Shown: one piece after another, positions 1 through 8,512 of the stretch
Layout: each line of letters starts with the position of its first letter
How positions within the stretch are numbered: the first letter of the stretch is position 1
DNA from: Hyphomicrobiales bacterium
GTDB lineage: Bacteria > Pseudomonadota > Alphaproteobacteria > Rhizobiales > Rhizobiaceae
Direction: 5' to 3'
NCBI GenBank assembly: GCA_026400435.1
Contig: JAPLOZ010000079.1
Coordinates: 1-51,157, forward strand
DNA length: 51,157 bases
Notes under the pieces: model-generated
Database searches by the model: none
What the model was told of the DNA's origin: nothing
The model's input: the letters and a program-made list of their open reading frames with translations, nothing else
Position numbers and translations under genes: made by a program

Positions 1-346
<346 letters not shown>

Positions 347-727
347 TGAAACTTTGATTGGCTGAATATCACGACCCCGAAAGGCCATGATCTGGTCACG
401 CTTGAATTGACGAGAACATTCACACCTAGGCACCGAAATGCCTTGGTAGATATTATTCTCTCAAAACGTGTCCGCCAAAGTCTCGTTTGGAAGCACCTCA
501 TCCCTGGCGGGATGCGGGTTCCGCGAGCACTCTGCCGCCCACGTTTCTCTTTCTTCAATATTCAATTGTCAAAGAACAGACATCGCAGACGCGGTGTCGT
601 GGGCCAGTCCGCATTTGCGCTTTTGGCCCTGTCGAGTGTCGCTCACGCGGCTCTCTTGATTTCGTCCAACGTATCAAACATAGAAGCGAACTTCTTCGTC
701 GTCAGCAGCGTCGCCGCTGTCGTTGGT
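347..727 (-). other. rRNA operon leader region
   Basis: This is the transcribed leader between the rrn promoter and the mature 16S end. It contains a boxA-like antitermination element at 566-578 and a strong hairpin at about 425-446 (arms AGGCA and TGCCT with flanking C/G pairs). Several open frames cross it, but none has a codon pattern or family resemblance, so I call no gene here. Confidence 0.75.
566..578 (-). promoter_or_regulatory. boxA antitermination element of the rRNA leader
   Basis: The minus strand reads TGTTCTTTGACAA, close to the rRNA boxA consensus bound by NusB/S10. It lies about 220 nt before the mature 16S end, the expected leader location. Confidence 0.75.
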
Positions 728-733
728 GTGGCG

Positions 734-763
734 TATATAGTCGCCGACCCTTCAAACTGTCAA
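734..763 (-). promoter_or_regulatory. rRNA operon promoter
   Basis: The minus strand has TTGACA (758-763) and TATATA (734-739) separated by 18 bp, or CTATAT at 17 bp. This is a near-consensus housekeeping promoter facing the 16S gene. Transcription should begin near 727. Confidence 0.8.
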
Positions 764-1277
764 CAACGATTCTGAACTTTTTTGAATTTTTTGCGACGCC
801 TCCCGCAAACCCTTGCAGAACCCTGCGTCAGCCCGGTCGCTGTTGTCTCATTATATGGAAACTGGGCGCCAAAGCGGCAAGTCCGGAGGCGCAATCGGCT
901 TCGCTGGCTATCGAATCCCGGGCGGTGCTCCCGCCACGGCGCGGTTCGCGCATCGAATATGCGCCGGCGCACCTTCATGGCCTAACGACAGGCTCTCCGC
1001 ACGGGCCGGCGTGACCCCGTCCGTCCCGTTGGCGCCTGGGTGGACAGCCTCCCGCAGCGCAGTCACAATAGAGCCGCATTGCGCAACGAGTTTGGCCCGG
1101 ATGTCTCGCGTGCATAAGGGGTAGTCGTCCGGTCACAGGGTCGACGCATTGCCTGACCAAGAGAGGGGAAAGCAGTCCACCGTCGGCTTCGTTGACTTCA
1201 CCCGCCATGACAGGCAAATGTCCGGGCGGCGGGAAGAGGCGATACGCCGCCGCCAGGTGGAACAGCAGCCGCATTGA
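764..1277. other. intergenic region with no recognisable gene
   Basis: About 510 bp between the back of the rRNA promoter and the M23 peptidase gene. Short open frames exist on both strands, but they are Arg/Pro-rich, overlap each other and resemble nothing I know. The promoter of the M23 gene must lie here; I see only weak candidates such as TTGACT near 1192. Confidence 0.5.
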
Positions 1278-3245
1278 ATGCAGGATCTGGATCAAACCAT
1301 AGCTCACCTCGGCAACGAGCCCCCGCTGATTGCCGACGGGCGCAGCGGTCCGCCCGACCGGCGCGAAGTGTCGGCGCGCTGGCTCTCCGGAACCTTTCTG
1401 ACAGGGGTGACATCGAGCGTACTCATGGGCGTGGCGCTGTTTGCGGCGCTCGACGGGCGCGAGCAGCTCGCGGTGCCGCCGGAAATCGCCGAACTCGTCA
1501 GCCTGGCCAGCAACGGCGATTCAGGCGAGAGCGCCAAGACCACGCGACTGACCACGCCCCGCCAGATTGCAAAGGCCAAGGACCGGCGGCGCATGGAAGT
1601 GTCGATGGTCACCAAGGTTGGCGATCGCGACGTCATCAGGACCATGCCCTTCGTGCAGATCAATATGGCGCTCGGCGCCGGCCACACGACGTCGCGCGCG
1701 TATCCACCCTTTGATCCGCTTGCTGTCTTTGCCGAAGACGGACCTTCCCAGCCCGCCACCGCCACCTCGCCAGGCCAGATCTACGGCGTCAAGGTCGAGA
1801 GCGAAATGAGCCTGAAGACCGTCGATTTCCCGTTCGAGACCGCGACGTTCGACGAGAAGAGTGGCCTGTCGGCGGACGAGGTCGAGAAGGTGGTGCGCGA
1901 GACGGGTTCCGTGCTCATCGACGGCGCCGTGCAGGTGGCCTCACTGCACTACATCGTTCCCGAACGTTTCGGCGACACGCTTACCAGCCAGGCGGCGCTG
2001 ACTGCGTCGTACGGCATCAAGATCGTCCCGGAAAACGTCAGCGTCACGCCGCGCTCGGATTTGGACGAGCAGACGATCGTCTTCGCCGAAGACATTATCC
2101 CCTTCACCTCCGACCGGAATATCTCGCAGGCCTTCGAGGATGCGGGCTACTCCGGCGACGATGCAGTCGGCATGGCCGACGCCATCGCCAAGCTGCTCAA
2201 CGCGCCGGCGCTGAGAGCCGGTACGGTGCTGCGCGTCGGGCTCGAGGTGCGCGGCGAGGTGGCTAAGGTCGTGCGCACCAGCGTTTACACAGGACAGACG
2301 CATCTGGTGTCGATCGCGCTGGACGACCGCGGCCAGTTCGTGCCGGCGGCCGAACCGGAACCCAATCCGGAACTGCTGACAGCCTTTGACGAGAACCGGC
2401 CGGCGCCGGTGGTCCGCGGCAACCTGCCGTCCGTCTATGACGGCATCTATCGCGCCGCCTATTCCTACGGCATGTCAAAACGCATGACCCAGCAACTGGT
2501 CAAGCTCCTGGCGTCCGACGTCGATTTCCAGTCCCGCCTCAAGCCTGCCGACGAAATCGACGTCCTGTTCTCCCAGCCAGACGGCAACGACGAGGTGTCG
2601 GAAGACTCCGAGCTGCTGTTCGTGTCGGCGACTTTCGGCGGCAACACCCGCAACCTCTATCGTTTCCAGATGGAAGACGGCACCTCCGACTACTTCGACG
2701 AGGACGGCCGCAGCGCCAAGCAATTCCTGCTGCGCAACCCGCTGCCCAACGGCAAGTTCCGCTCCGGGTTCGGCGCCCGCAAGCACCCGATCCTCGGCTA
2801 CACCAAAATGCATACCGGCGTGGACTGGGCCGCACCCACGGGATCGCCGATCATCGCGGCCGGCAACGGCGTCGTGGAGAAGGCCGGCTGGGCCGGTGGC
2901 TACGGCAAGCAGACGCTCATCCGCCACGCCAACGGCTACGAGACCTCCTACAACCACCAGAGCCGCATCGGCGACGGCATCAAGCCCGGCGTGCGCGTCA
3001 GGCAGGGCCAAGTCATCGGCTATGTAGGCTCGACCGGACTGTCGACAGGCGCCCACCTGCACTACGAACTGATCGTCAACGACCGCAAGGTCGATCCCAT
3101 GCGCGTGCGCCTGCCTGTCGGCAAAGTGCTGAAGGGCGAGGAGCTCGAGGCCTTCAAGGGCGAGCGGACCCGCATCGACGAGCTGCTCAAGGAAGAAGGC
3201 GATTCGTTGAAGATGGCGAGCGCCAACGCCAAGCTCGGCGGCTGA
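1278..3245 (+). CDS. M23 family metallopeptidase (LytM-like), membrane-anchored
   Basis: The 655-residue protein has a short cytoplasmic N-terminus, one membrane segment at about 36-58, a long periplasmic middle region with LysM/OapA-like stretches, and a C-terminal M23 peptidase domain at about 495-615. The zinc and catalytic motifs are complete: HTGVD (His512, Asp516), His560 in a YNH context, and HLHYE (His593, His595). It should therefore be a catalytically competent peptidoglycan endopeptidase rather than a degenerate activator. The codon just before the ATG is an in-frame TGA, which fixes the start at or after 1278. It converges with the L,D-transpeptidase gene, with a palindromic element between them. 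Confidence 0.93.
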   Translation: MQDLDQTIAHLGNEPPLIADGRSGPPDRREVSARWLSGTFLTGVTSSVLMGVALFAALDGREQLAVPPEIAELVSLASNGDSGESAKTTRLTTPRQIAKAKDRRRMEVSMVTKVGDRDVIRTMPFVQINMALGAGHTTSRAYPPFDPLAVFAEDGPSQPATATSPGQIYGVKVESEMSLKTVDFPFETATFDEKSGLSADEVEKVVRETGSVLIDGAVQVASLHYIVPERFGDTLTSQAALTASYGIKIVPENVSVTPRSDLDEQTIVFAEDIIPFTSDRNISQAFEDAGYSGDDAVGMADAIAKLLNAPALRAGTVLRVGLEVRGEVAKVVRTSVYTGQTHLVSIALDDRGQFVPAAEPEPNPELLTAFDENRPAPVVRGNLPSVYDGIYRAAYSYGMSKRMTQQLVKLLASDVDFQSRLKPADEIDVLFSQPDGNDEVSEDSELLFVSATFGGNTRNLYRFQMEDGTSDYFDEDGRSAKQFLLRNPLPNGKFRSGFGARKHPILGYTKMHTGVDWAAPTGSPIIAAGNGVVEKAGWAGGYGKQTLIRHANGYETSYNHQSRIGDGIKPGVRVRQGQVIGYVGSTGLSTGAHLHYELIVNDRKVDPMRVRLPVGKVLKGEELEAFKGERTRIDELLKEEGDSLKMASANAKLGG

Positions 3246-3263
3246 CGCTTCAATCCTCCATCT

Positions 3264-3315
3264 TAATGCATGTCGTTGCCCCAGAACCGGTCCCACTTCT
3301 GGGCGACATGCATTA
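3264..3315. repeat. long palindromic intergenic element, possible bidirectional terminator
   Basis: Outer arms TAATGCATGTCG and CGACATGCATTA pair perfectly. Inner arms CCCAGAA and TTCTGGG also pair, with a four-base bulge on the left side and a ten-base loop. It fills the gap between two convergent genes and could end transcription from both. It resembles a palindrome I recall as common between genes in Mesorhizobium and relatives, but I cannot name the repeat family with certainty. Confidence 0.75.
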
Positions 3316-3325
3316 GCTCCCCCTG

Positions 3326-4792
3326 CTACTCGACGAACTCGACAGGCACGCCGGCCTTGACCAGCCGGGCAAGCTCCTGCGCGTCCCAGTTGGTCAGCCG
3401 AACGCAGCCATGGCTTTCGGTCTTGCCGATCTTGGAGGGATCGGGCGTGCCGTGGATGCCGTAGGTCGGCTTGTCGAGCGCGATCCACACCGAGCCGACC
3501 GGTCCGTTCGGCCCCGGTGGGATCTTCAGGATCGAGCTGTTTTCGCCCTGCTTGAAGTTGATGTTGGGATTGTAGGTGTAGTCGGGGTCGAGCACGACGC
3601 GCGACACAAGGTGCGTGCCGGTCGGCGACGGCGTATCCGACGAACCGATGGTGGCGGGATAGCTGACCACGAGCTTACCCCCCGCGTCATAGGCGAAAAC
3701 CTGCTTCCTGCCCTTGTCGGCCACCACGCGGGCAACCGGCCGCGACACCGGCTGGCCGACATTGGCGACCCGGATGATGGTGCCTACGCGGCCGAAATTG
3801 GCTTCCGGGTTGAGCGCCTTGAGATAGGTCTCGTCCATGTGGAAGCGCTCGGCCAGCATCTCCGCTGTCGAGGTGTAGCTAAGCTTGTCGAGCTTTGCCT
3901 TCTCGCCGTAGTCGACAGGCACCGAGGCCACGAACGGCCCGGCAGCATCCGAGGCGGTGATGGTGTAACTGATGAAGGCGTCGCCGCCGCTGGCGGCAAG
4001 TGCCGCCTTGATGCCGGCCGAATCGGTCGACTTTAGGACTTCGCCGGTAATCTGGCGGTAGGACACGATCGCCTTGTCGACATTCGATCCAAAACGCCCG
4101 TCGATGACGCCGGGCGCCGCGCCGCGCCGGTCAAGCAGTATCTGCAGCGCCGCGACATCCTCGCGCGCGCCGAGCTTGAGCGACGGGTCGATGGCGCCTT
4201 CGACGATGTTGGGCGTGGCCAGCGGCGGTGCAGCACCGACGGACGGCGCGCCCGGATCGTCGAGTGGCTGGCGCTCGATCGTACCGGGTGCCGGCTCGCG
4301 CTCGGCGAATTCGGGCTCAGACAGGCCGGGCTCCTCCGGGAAGGCACGCCGGCCCGGCGCGGCCGGATACTCGTCAATGCCGGCTGGGAGCTCGCGCTGG
4401 TAATTGCCATATTCCTCGACCGGTGCGCGGCGCACGACGACGCCCTGCTCGCGCATCTTCTCGCGCCGCAGGCGCTCCATGTCATTGGGGTCGTCGAGAT
4501 AATAGCGCTCCTGGCCGCGCATGGCGTCACGCCGTTCACGCATCTGGTCGCGCTTGAGGCGCCGCTCGGAGCGGCGCGGCCGCTCGACCGAGATGATCTC
4601 GCCGGTATTGGCGTCGACCACCACCCGGCGACCGTACTCGTCGTAGTAGATCTCGACATCGCCGGCCTGGGCAAGCTGGACGCCACTCTGGCGGGTCTGG
4701 GGCGCGGGCCTCTCACCTGCCGGCGCAGCGGAATGCGCCGCGAAGGTCGAAAGGGCGATGACAACCGCCGAAAGCATAAGAATGCTGCGCAA
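3326..4792 (-). CDS. L,D-transpeptidase with peptidoglycan-binding and LysM-like domains
   Basis: A secreted peptidoglycan cross-linking enzyme of the ErfK/YbiS/YcfS type. Using a TTG start at 4792 (GGAG a few bases upstream), the 488-residue product begins with a typical signal peptide. A charged Arg/Glu-rich linker (about 68-120), a Pro-rich stretch, a PG_binding_1 domain (208-253), a LysM-like segment (306-346) and a C-terminal YkuD domain follow. The YkuD active site is intact: HGTPDPS, then SHGCVRL with Cys463 and His461. A longer frame from TTG 4858 exists but would put about 22 charged residues before the signal peptide. It is the first of two L,D-transpeptidases here, in line with the LDT-dependent cell walls of rhizobia. 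Confidence 0.9.
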   Translation of the reverse strand: MRSILMLSAVVIALSTFAAHSAAPAGERPAPQTRQSGVQLAQAGDVEIYYDEYGRRVVVDANTGEIISVERPRRSERRLKRDQMRERRDAMRGQERYYLDDPNDMERLRREKMREQGVVVRRAPVEEYGNYQRELPAGIDEYPAAPGRRAFPEEPGLSEPEFAEREPAPGTIERQPLDDPGAPSVGAAPPLATPNIVEGAIDPSLKLGAREDVAALQILLDRRGAAPGVIDGRFGSNVDKAIVSYRQITGEVLKSTDSAGIKAALAASGGDAFISYTITASDAAGPFVASVPVDYGEKAKLDKLSYTSTAEMLAERFHMDETYLKALNPEANFGRVGTIIRVANVGQPVSRPVARVVADKGRKQVFAYDAGGKLVVSYPATIGSSDTPSPTGTHLVSRVVLDPDYTYNPNINFKQGENSSILKIPPGPNGPVGSVWIALDKPTYGIHGTPDPSKIGKTESHGCVRLTNWDAQELARLVKAGVPVEFVE

Positions 4793-4995
4793 AATCTCTC
4801 TCCGTCCGAATCCTGTCACCGCCCCGATACGGCGGTCACCGCACTCCCATACGGCCAATCGGCCAGGATCATGCCTAACGTTGGTCCGGGTTTAAGGGTT
4901 GCAACATGAACGGGGCATGAAAATGGCGCGCGGATGCGTGCCCATGCGCGCAAGCAACGGGACGCGGGAGACCAGCCGGGCAGCATCTTGGATGG

Positions 4996-5912
4996 TCATG
5001 AGGTGTCGGGCGCCAGTTGTGGGCGGGCCAGCTGTGGGCGTGCCAATCCAGCGCGTTCCAGCGCGTAACGGGCAAGCGAATTGGCGTACGCCAAAATCTC
5101 GTCGACCTCGCGGATGTTGCGTCGGTGCAGCGCATCGGGATCGTAGCGCACCAGGCGGCCGCCCGGCGGCCGGCCTCCGCGCAGCACGGTGATGCGGTGA
5201 ATGCGACCGGCAGCGACCGCGCGGTCGCGGCGCTCCCGCCAGCGCAGGAAGCGGCGGGCAAGACCCGGCAGGTCGTCGAGCACGCAGGCAAGGGCGGTGA
5301 GCCGGCGGTCGATATGGATGGCGTCGAGCTGATCGTCCGACGACGGCGGCCAACAGTCCGCCACGGCGGAGCGCTGAGCCAGACCCGGCGCCGAGATGCG
5401 GGGAATGCCGGCGGCGCGCCGCCAGTGGCGGCTGATGCGCCAGCGCGGCAACGGGTCGACCAGCGGGAAGGAACGGGAAGCGGGCTTCGCGGGAACCAGA
5501 TGGGCGAGACCGGCTGGAGGCGGCGCGTCGCGCCGGATCACGATGCCGGTGCCGACGCCCGCGCGCACCAGAAGCGAGCGAGGCCTTGGCGTCGGTGCGG
5601 CGCGGGCCTTGCGGGGACTGAGCGCGGGCGGCGGCGGCAGGCTGTGCGCAAGCGCGACGGCGAGACGCCGCGCCGCCGATTCGGCGGGACGCAGGAGGCG
5701 CAGGATTGCGCGGTGGAGATAGCGGGGAAGCGTCCTTCGAGGCTCGCCTTCTGCCCGCTCCTCAGGACCGCCGACGAGCCCGGCCATGGCGACGAGCGTG
5801 GCAGCCCGGCCATGGCGACGAGCGTGGCCAGGATGGCCTTGAGCGCCAGGCGGTTTTTCTCGATTGGTGCAGTCCACTCCAAGTCGGGCACTCCCGTTGC
5901 ATGACCGGGCAT
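4996..5912 (-). pseudogene. conserved rhizobial hypothetical gene, frameshifted by a 26-bp tandem duplication
   Basis: The N-terminus (TTG 5882 with a GGGAG site, or ATG 5912) begins EWTAPIEKNRLAL, which I recognise from a rhizobial hypothetical family. After LATLVAMAG the frame is lost, because an exact 26-bp unit (5777-5802) is repeated directly (5803-5828). The uninterrupted frame then encodes a nonsense tail ending at 5538. Removing one unit restores a frame of about 285 residues to the TGA at 4996, including TLPRYLHRAILRLLRP and a C-terminal region ending in NIREVDEILAYA. No catalytic domain is recognisable and the function is unknown. It could be a real mutation, a slippage-prone reversible site, or an assembly artefact. 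Confidence 0.8.
5777..5828. repeat. exact tandem duplication, 2 x 26 bp
   Basis: Units 5777-5802 and 5803-5828 are identical and directly adjacent, each starting AGCCCGGCCATGG. Because 26 is not a multiple of three, the second copy shifts the frame of the gene it lies in. Confidence 0.95.
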
Positions 5913-6023
5913 TGTGCGGGACGTCAGGACGGGTGTGGATAAAAACAGCAGCTCTTTTCTGGGGTTGGCAGACGAAGGGCGGTCACCCAACCGCCTGCTA
6001 GTCTCGCTGCGTCCTCACCACCG

Positions 6024-6896
6024 TCACCGTTGCACCTCCGCGCGGAACCAGCGCGCGACCGCTTCCAGAGCCGGTTCGCTCCGACGCGCCTCCTTGATGC
6101 AGAGATAGTAGTCCTCCTTCGTCGGCATCGAAGCCTCGTCGAGGAGGACCAGGCGTCCCGATTCGAGTTCCGGCGCCACCAGAAAGTCGGGAACGAGCGC
6201 CGCGCCAAGGCGGGCAAGCACCATGTCGCGCGCCACCACGTAGTGGGACGCGTACAGCCAGCAGTGTTTTTCCGGAAGCGGCAGATCAAGCCCGGATAAC
6301 TCCAGGTAAGTCTTCCAGTCATGACCGACGCGGGCCGGTTCGAGATCCGTGGTGATCAGCGCAATGGCGTCTCGCGATTTCAGTTCAGGCGAGCAGATCG
6401 GCACAAGACGTTCCGCGCGCAGGAACAGCGACCAGAAGCCGTGCTCTTCGGGCAGCGTTGTGATGAAGGCATCGGCGACCTCGTCGGTCAGTTCCGGATC
6501 CTTGGCATACATCTTGAGCTGAAGGTCCAGAGTTGGCCTTGCCGCATAGAATGAGTGCAGCCTTGGCACGAGCCACCCCGGCGCAAAGCTGCTGCACAGC
6601 GCAAGCCGCACGATCTCCCTGTTGTGGCCGATCACCTCGGCCACGGAGTTGTCGATCTGCAGGAAGGCCGAGCGCAGCTTGTGTGCGAGCTTTTCGCCCT
6701 TTGGCGTCAGCGATATCCCTCTGCCCGCGCGCACCAGAAGGCGTTCGCCAACCGATACAGTGAGCCGGCGGATCTGGTGGCTGACCGCGCTTTGCGTGAC
6801 GCCCAGTTCCTCCGCCGCCCGAGAAATGGAATTCAGGCGGGCAACCGCTTCAAAAGCCTGCAATGCTCGAAGATTGTGCTTGAGTTCCTGCGGCAT
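6024..6896 (-). CDS. LysR family transcriptional regulator (GcvA-like)
   Basis: A 290-residue LysR-type regulator. The N-terminal winged helix-turn-helix (about 8-66) contains RAAEELGVTQSAVSHQIRR, and a substrate-binding domain covers about 95-290. I start at ATG 6896 because this leaves nine residues before ALQAFEA, as in GcvA-like proteins. A TTG at 6935 would add 13 residues and neither start has a clear ribosome site. It is transcribed away from the small lipoprotein gene, and a dyad at 6949-6967 in the shared upstream region may be its operator. The effector is unknown. Confidence 0.9.
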   Translation of the reverse strand: MPQELKHNLRALQAFEAVARLNSISRAAEELGVTQSAVSHQIRRLTVSVGERLLVRAGRGISLTPKGEKLAHKLRSAFLQIDNSVAEVIGHNREIVRLALCSSFAPGWLVPRLHSFYAARPTLDLQLKMYAKDPELTDEVADAFITTLPEEHGFWSLFLRAERLVPICSPELKSRDAIALITTDLEPARVGHDWKTYLELSGLDLPLPEKHCWLYASHYVVARDMVLARLGAALVPDFLVAPELESGRLVLLDEASMPTKEDYYLCIKEARRSEPALEAVARWFRAEVQR

Positions 6897-6948
6897 GAGA
6901 ACTGAATCCGATGAGCCGTTTGATATAACCGACAAGCCAGCAAATTAA

Positions 6949-6967
6949 ACATGAATTGAGGTCATGT
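6949..6967. promoter_or_regulatory. inverted repeat, candidate LysR operator
   Basis: ACATGA and TCATGT form a perfect 6-bp dyad with a 7-bp spacer. It lies in the divergent gap between the LysR gene and the lipoprotein/L,D-transpeptidase cluster, the usual place for an autoregulatory LysR site. Confidence 0.4.
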
Positions 6968-7094
6968 GTTCAACCGATTTGTCATTGGACCGAAGCAGGA
7001 GCTTATGTTGCAATCTCATGCCCGGGCTGCTCGAAAGACTTACCGGGATACGTCAGAGGCCTGCTCTGCGAAAAGAAGCTTGAGGGAACGCACC

Positions 7095-7394
7095 GTGAAG
7101 AAGCTGTTGGTCACCGCATTCGCCGGCTTGACGCTTGTCGGCTGCGAATCCACAGGGGGCGGTTCCGCGCCGACAACGACGCCTGCGTATTCGCCGCCTG
7201 TATCGGACCTCGTCGGAGCCAAAGCAGCAGGCGGCGAGACCGAAATGATGTCACGCGGCTTCGTGTCGGCCCGCACCAAGGGCCTGACCTCATACTGGTG
7301 GCATGCGCCAAGCGTCACCTGCGTGGCGACTGTTACCGGCGACGGCCGCTACCAGTCGGTGACGACAGTGGCGGCGAGCGATTGCGGGTATTGA
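7095..7394 (+). CDS. small lipoprotein of unknown function
   Basis: A 99-residue protein from a GTG start at 7095, preceded by GAGGG. The N-terminus KKLLVTAFAGLTLVGC is a signal peptide ending in a lipobox, with the lipidated Cys at about residue 17. The mature part has a Ser/Thr/Pro-rich linker, then a compact domain with SYWWHAPSVTCVATV, a GRYQSV stretch and a C-terminal SDCGY. The two later cysteines could form a disulfide. I recognise the pattern from small rhizobial lipoproteins but cannot assign a role. It is co-directional with the L,D-transpeptidase 85 bp downstream. Confidence 0.75.
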   Translation: MKKLLVTAFAGLTLVGCESTGGGSAPTTTPAYSPPVSDLVGAKAAGGETEMMSRGFVSARTKGLTSYWWHAPSVTCVATVTGDGRYQSVTTVAASDCGY

Positions 7395-7479
7395 CGACAC
7401 CGATGGGCGCTGTCCTGCCAGAGCGCCTGATGTCTGAGGACGGCCACGCCTCCGGTCATGCCGCAAAGCAGGCAGATAG

Positions 7480-8463
7480 ATGAACCGCCGCACGTTCTCG
7501 CTCATGGCGTTGTCCTCGGTTGTCGGCGGGACGGCCTTGCCGTGGGGTTCCGGCAGGGCCGCCGTTCGCGTCAACAAGACCGCCGAATTCCTCGAAAACG
7601 GCGAGTACAACTGGTTCCCGGAGCGCTCGCCCGGCGGCCCGGTGCTGATCATCGTCTCGGTTCCCGACCAGCTGGTCCACGTGTACCGAAACGGTATCCG
7701 CATTGCGGCGTCGACCTGCTCGACGGGCAAGCCCGGCCACAGCACGCCGACGGGGGTGTTCAAGATCCTGCAAAAGGACAAGCATCACAGGTCGTCCACC
7801 TATAACAACGCGCCGATGCCGAACATGAACCGGCTGACGTGGTCGGGTGTCGCGCTGCATGCCGGTAACCTGCCGGGCTATCCGGCGTCGCATGGCTGCG
7901 TGCGTCTTCCTCTGGAGTTCTCGGACCTGCTGTTCGGCATCACCAAGCTTGGCATGACCGTGGTTATCGCCGACGAGGATTCCCAGCCCAGCGAAGTTGT
8001 CCATCCGGGCATGGTTCTTGGCGACTATGCCAGGCAGGAATTCGCCGCCGTGGACGGCGCGGTCAAGGCGCATCAGTATTCGGAAGGTCACTCCGCTCCA
8101 AGATCGACCAGCGTTGTCGTCAGTTCGAAGGATCGCTCGATGACGATCTGGGAAAACGGATCGGTGGTGGCGCGCGGCAAGGTCGATATCGCTTCACCGC
8201 AGCAATCGCTCGGCGACAGTGTCTACACCCTGACGAAGGTGGACGGGCAAAGCGACAAGCTGACATGGGTCGCCACCGGATTTTCGGCGCGCTGGCTGGG
8301 AGACGGACAGGCCAAGTCCCTGCGGCGCATCAAGGCCGAACCGAAAATTCGTCAGGAGCTGGAAAGGCGCATGCACCAGGGCATGACCCTTGTGACGACA
8401 GACAGCGCCGCCGACACGACGACGACCGCGAGCGACTTTACCGTCATGACGGGGCTTTACTGA
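7480..8463 (+). CDS. L,D-transpeptidase with a degenerate second YkuD-like half
   Basis: The 327-residue protein begins with a twin-arginine-like signal (MNRRTFSLMALSS), suggesting Tat export. The first half (about 55-170) is a YkuD domain with the full active site: ALHAG (His127) and SHGCVRL (His138, Cys140). The second half (about 208-260) repeats its opening pattern: VVVSSKDRSMTIWENG matches IIVSVPDQLVHVYRNG, and both run on through PxxS and LxKxD positions. It lacks any HGC motif, so it looks like a decayed internal duplication. The enzyme should form 3-3 cross-links or attach substrates to peptidoglycan. The PliG-like/SH3 gene follows 49 bp later. Confidence 0.88.
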   Translation: MNRRTFSLMALSSVVGGTALPWGSGRAAVRVNKTAEFLENGEYNWFPERSPGGPVLIIVSVPDQLVHVYRNGIRIAASTCSTGKPGHSTPTGVFKILQKDKHHRSSTYNNAPMPNMNRLTWSGVALHAGNLPGYPASHGCVRLPLEFSDLLFGITKLGMTVVIADEDSQPSEVVHPGMVLGDYARQEFAAVDGAVKAHQYSEGHSAPRSTSVVVSSKDRSMTIWENGSVVARGKVDIASPQQSLGDSVYTLTKVDGQSDKLTWVATGFSARWLGDGQAKSLRRIKAEPKIRQELERRMHQGMTLVTTDSAADTTTTASDFTVMTGLY

Positions 8464-8512
8464 ATTCGGGCGCGTCCAACAGACGCCCGATCCTGGTTTG
8501 AGGAGACCAACA

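Noticed and set aside
407..1014. Overlapping plus-strand frames in the rRNA leader region
   Set aside because: They lie opposite the rRNA promoter, boxA and leader; no family match.
2475..3488. A long minus-strand frame across the M23 peptidase gene
   Set aside because: Antisense to the peptidase domain, whose motifs are intact on the plus strand.
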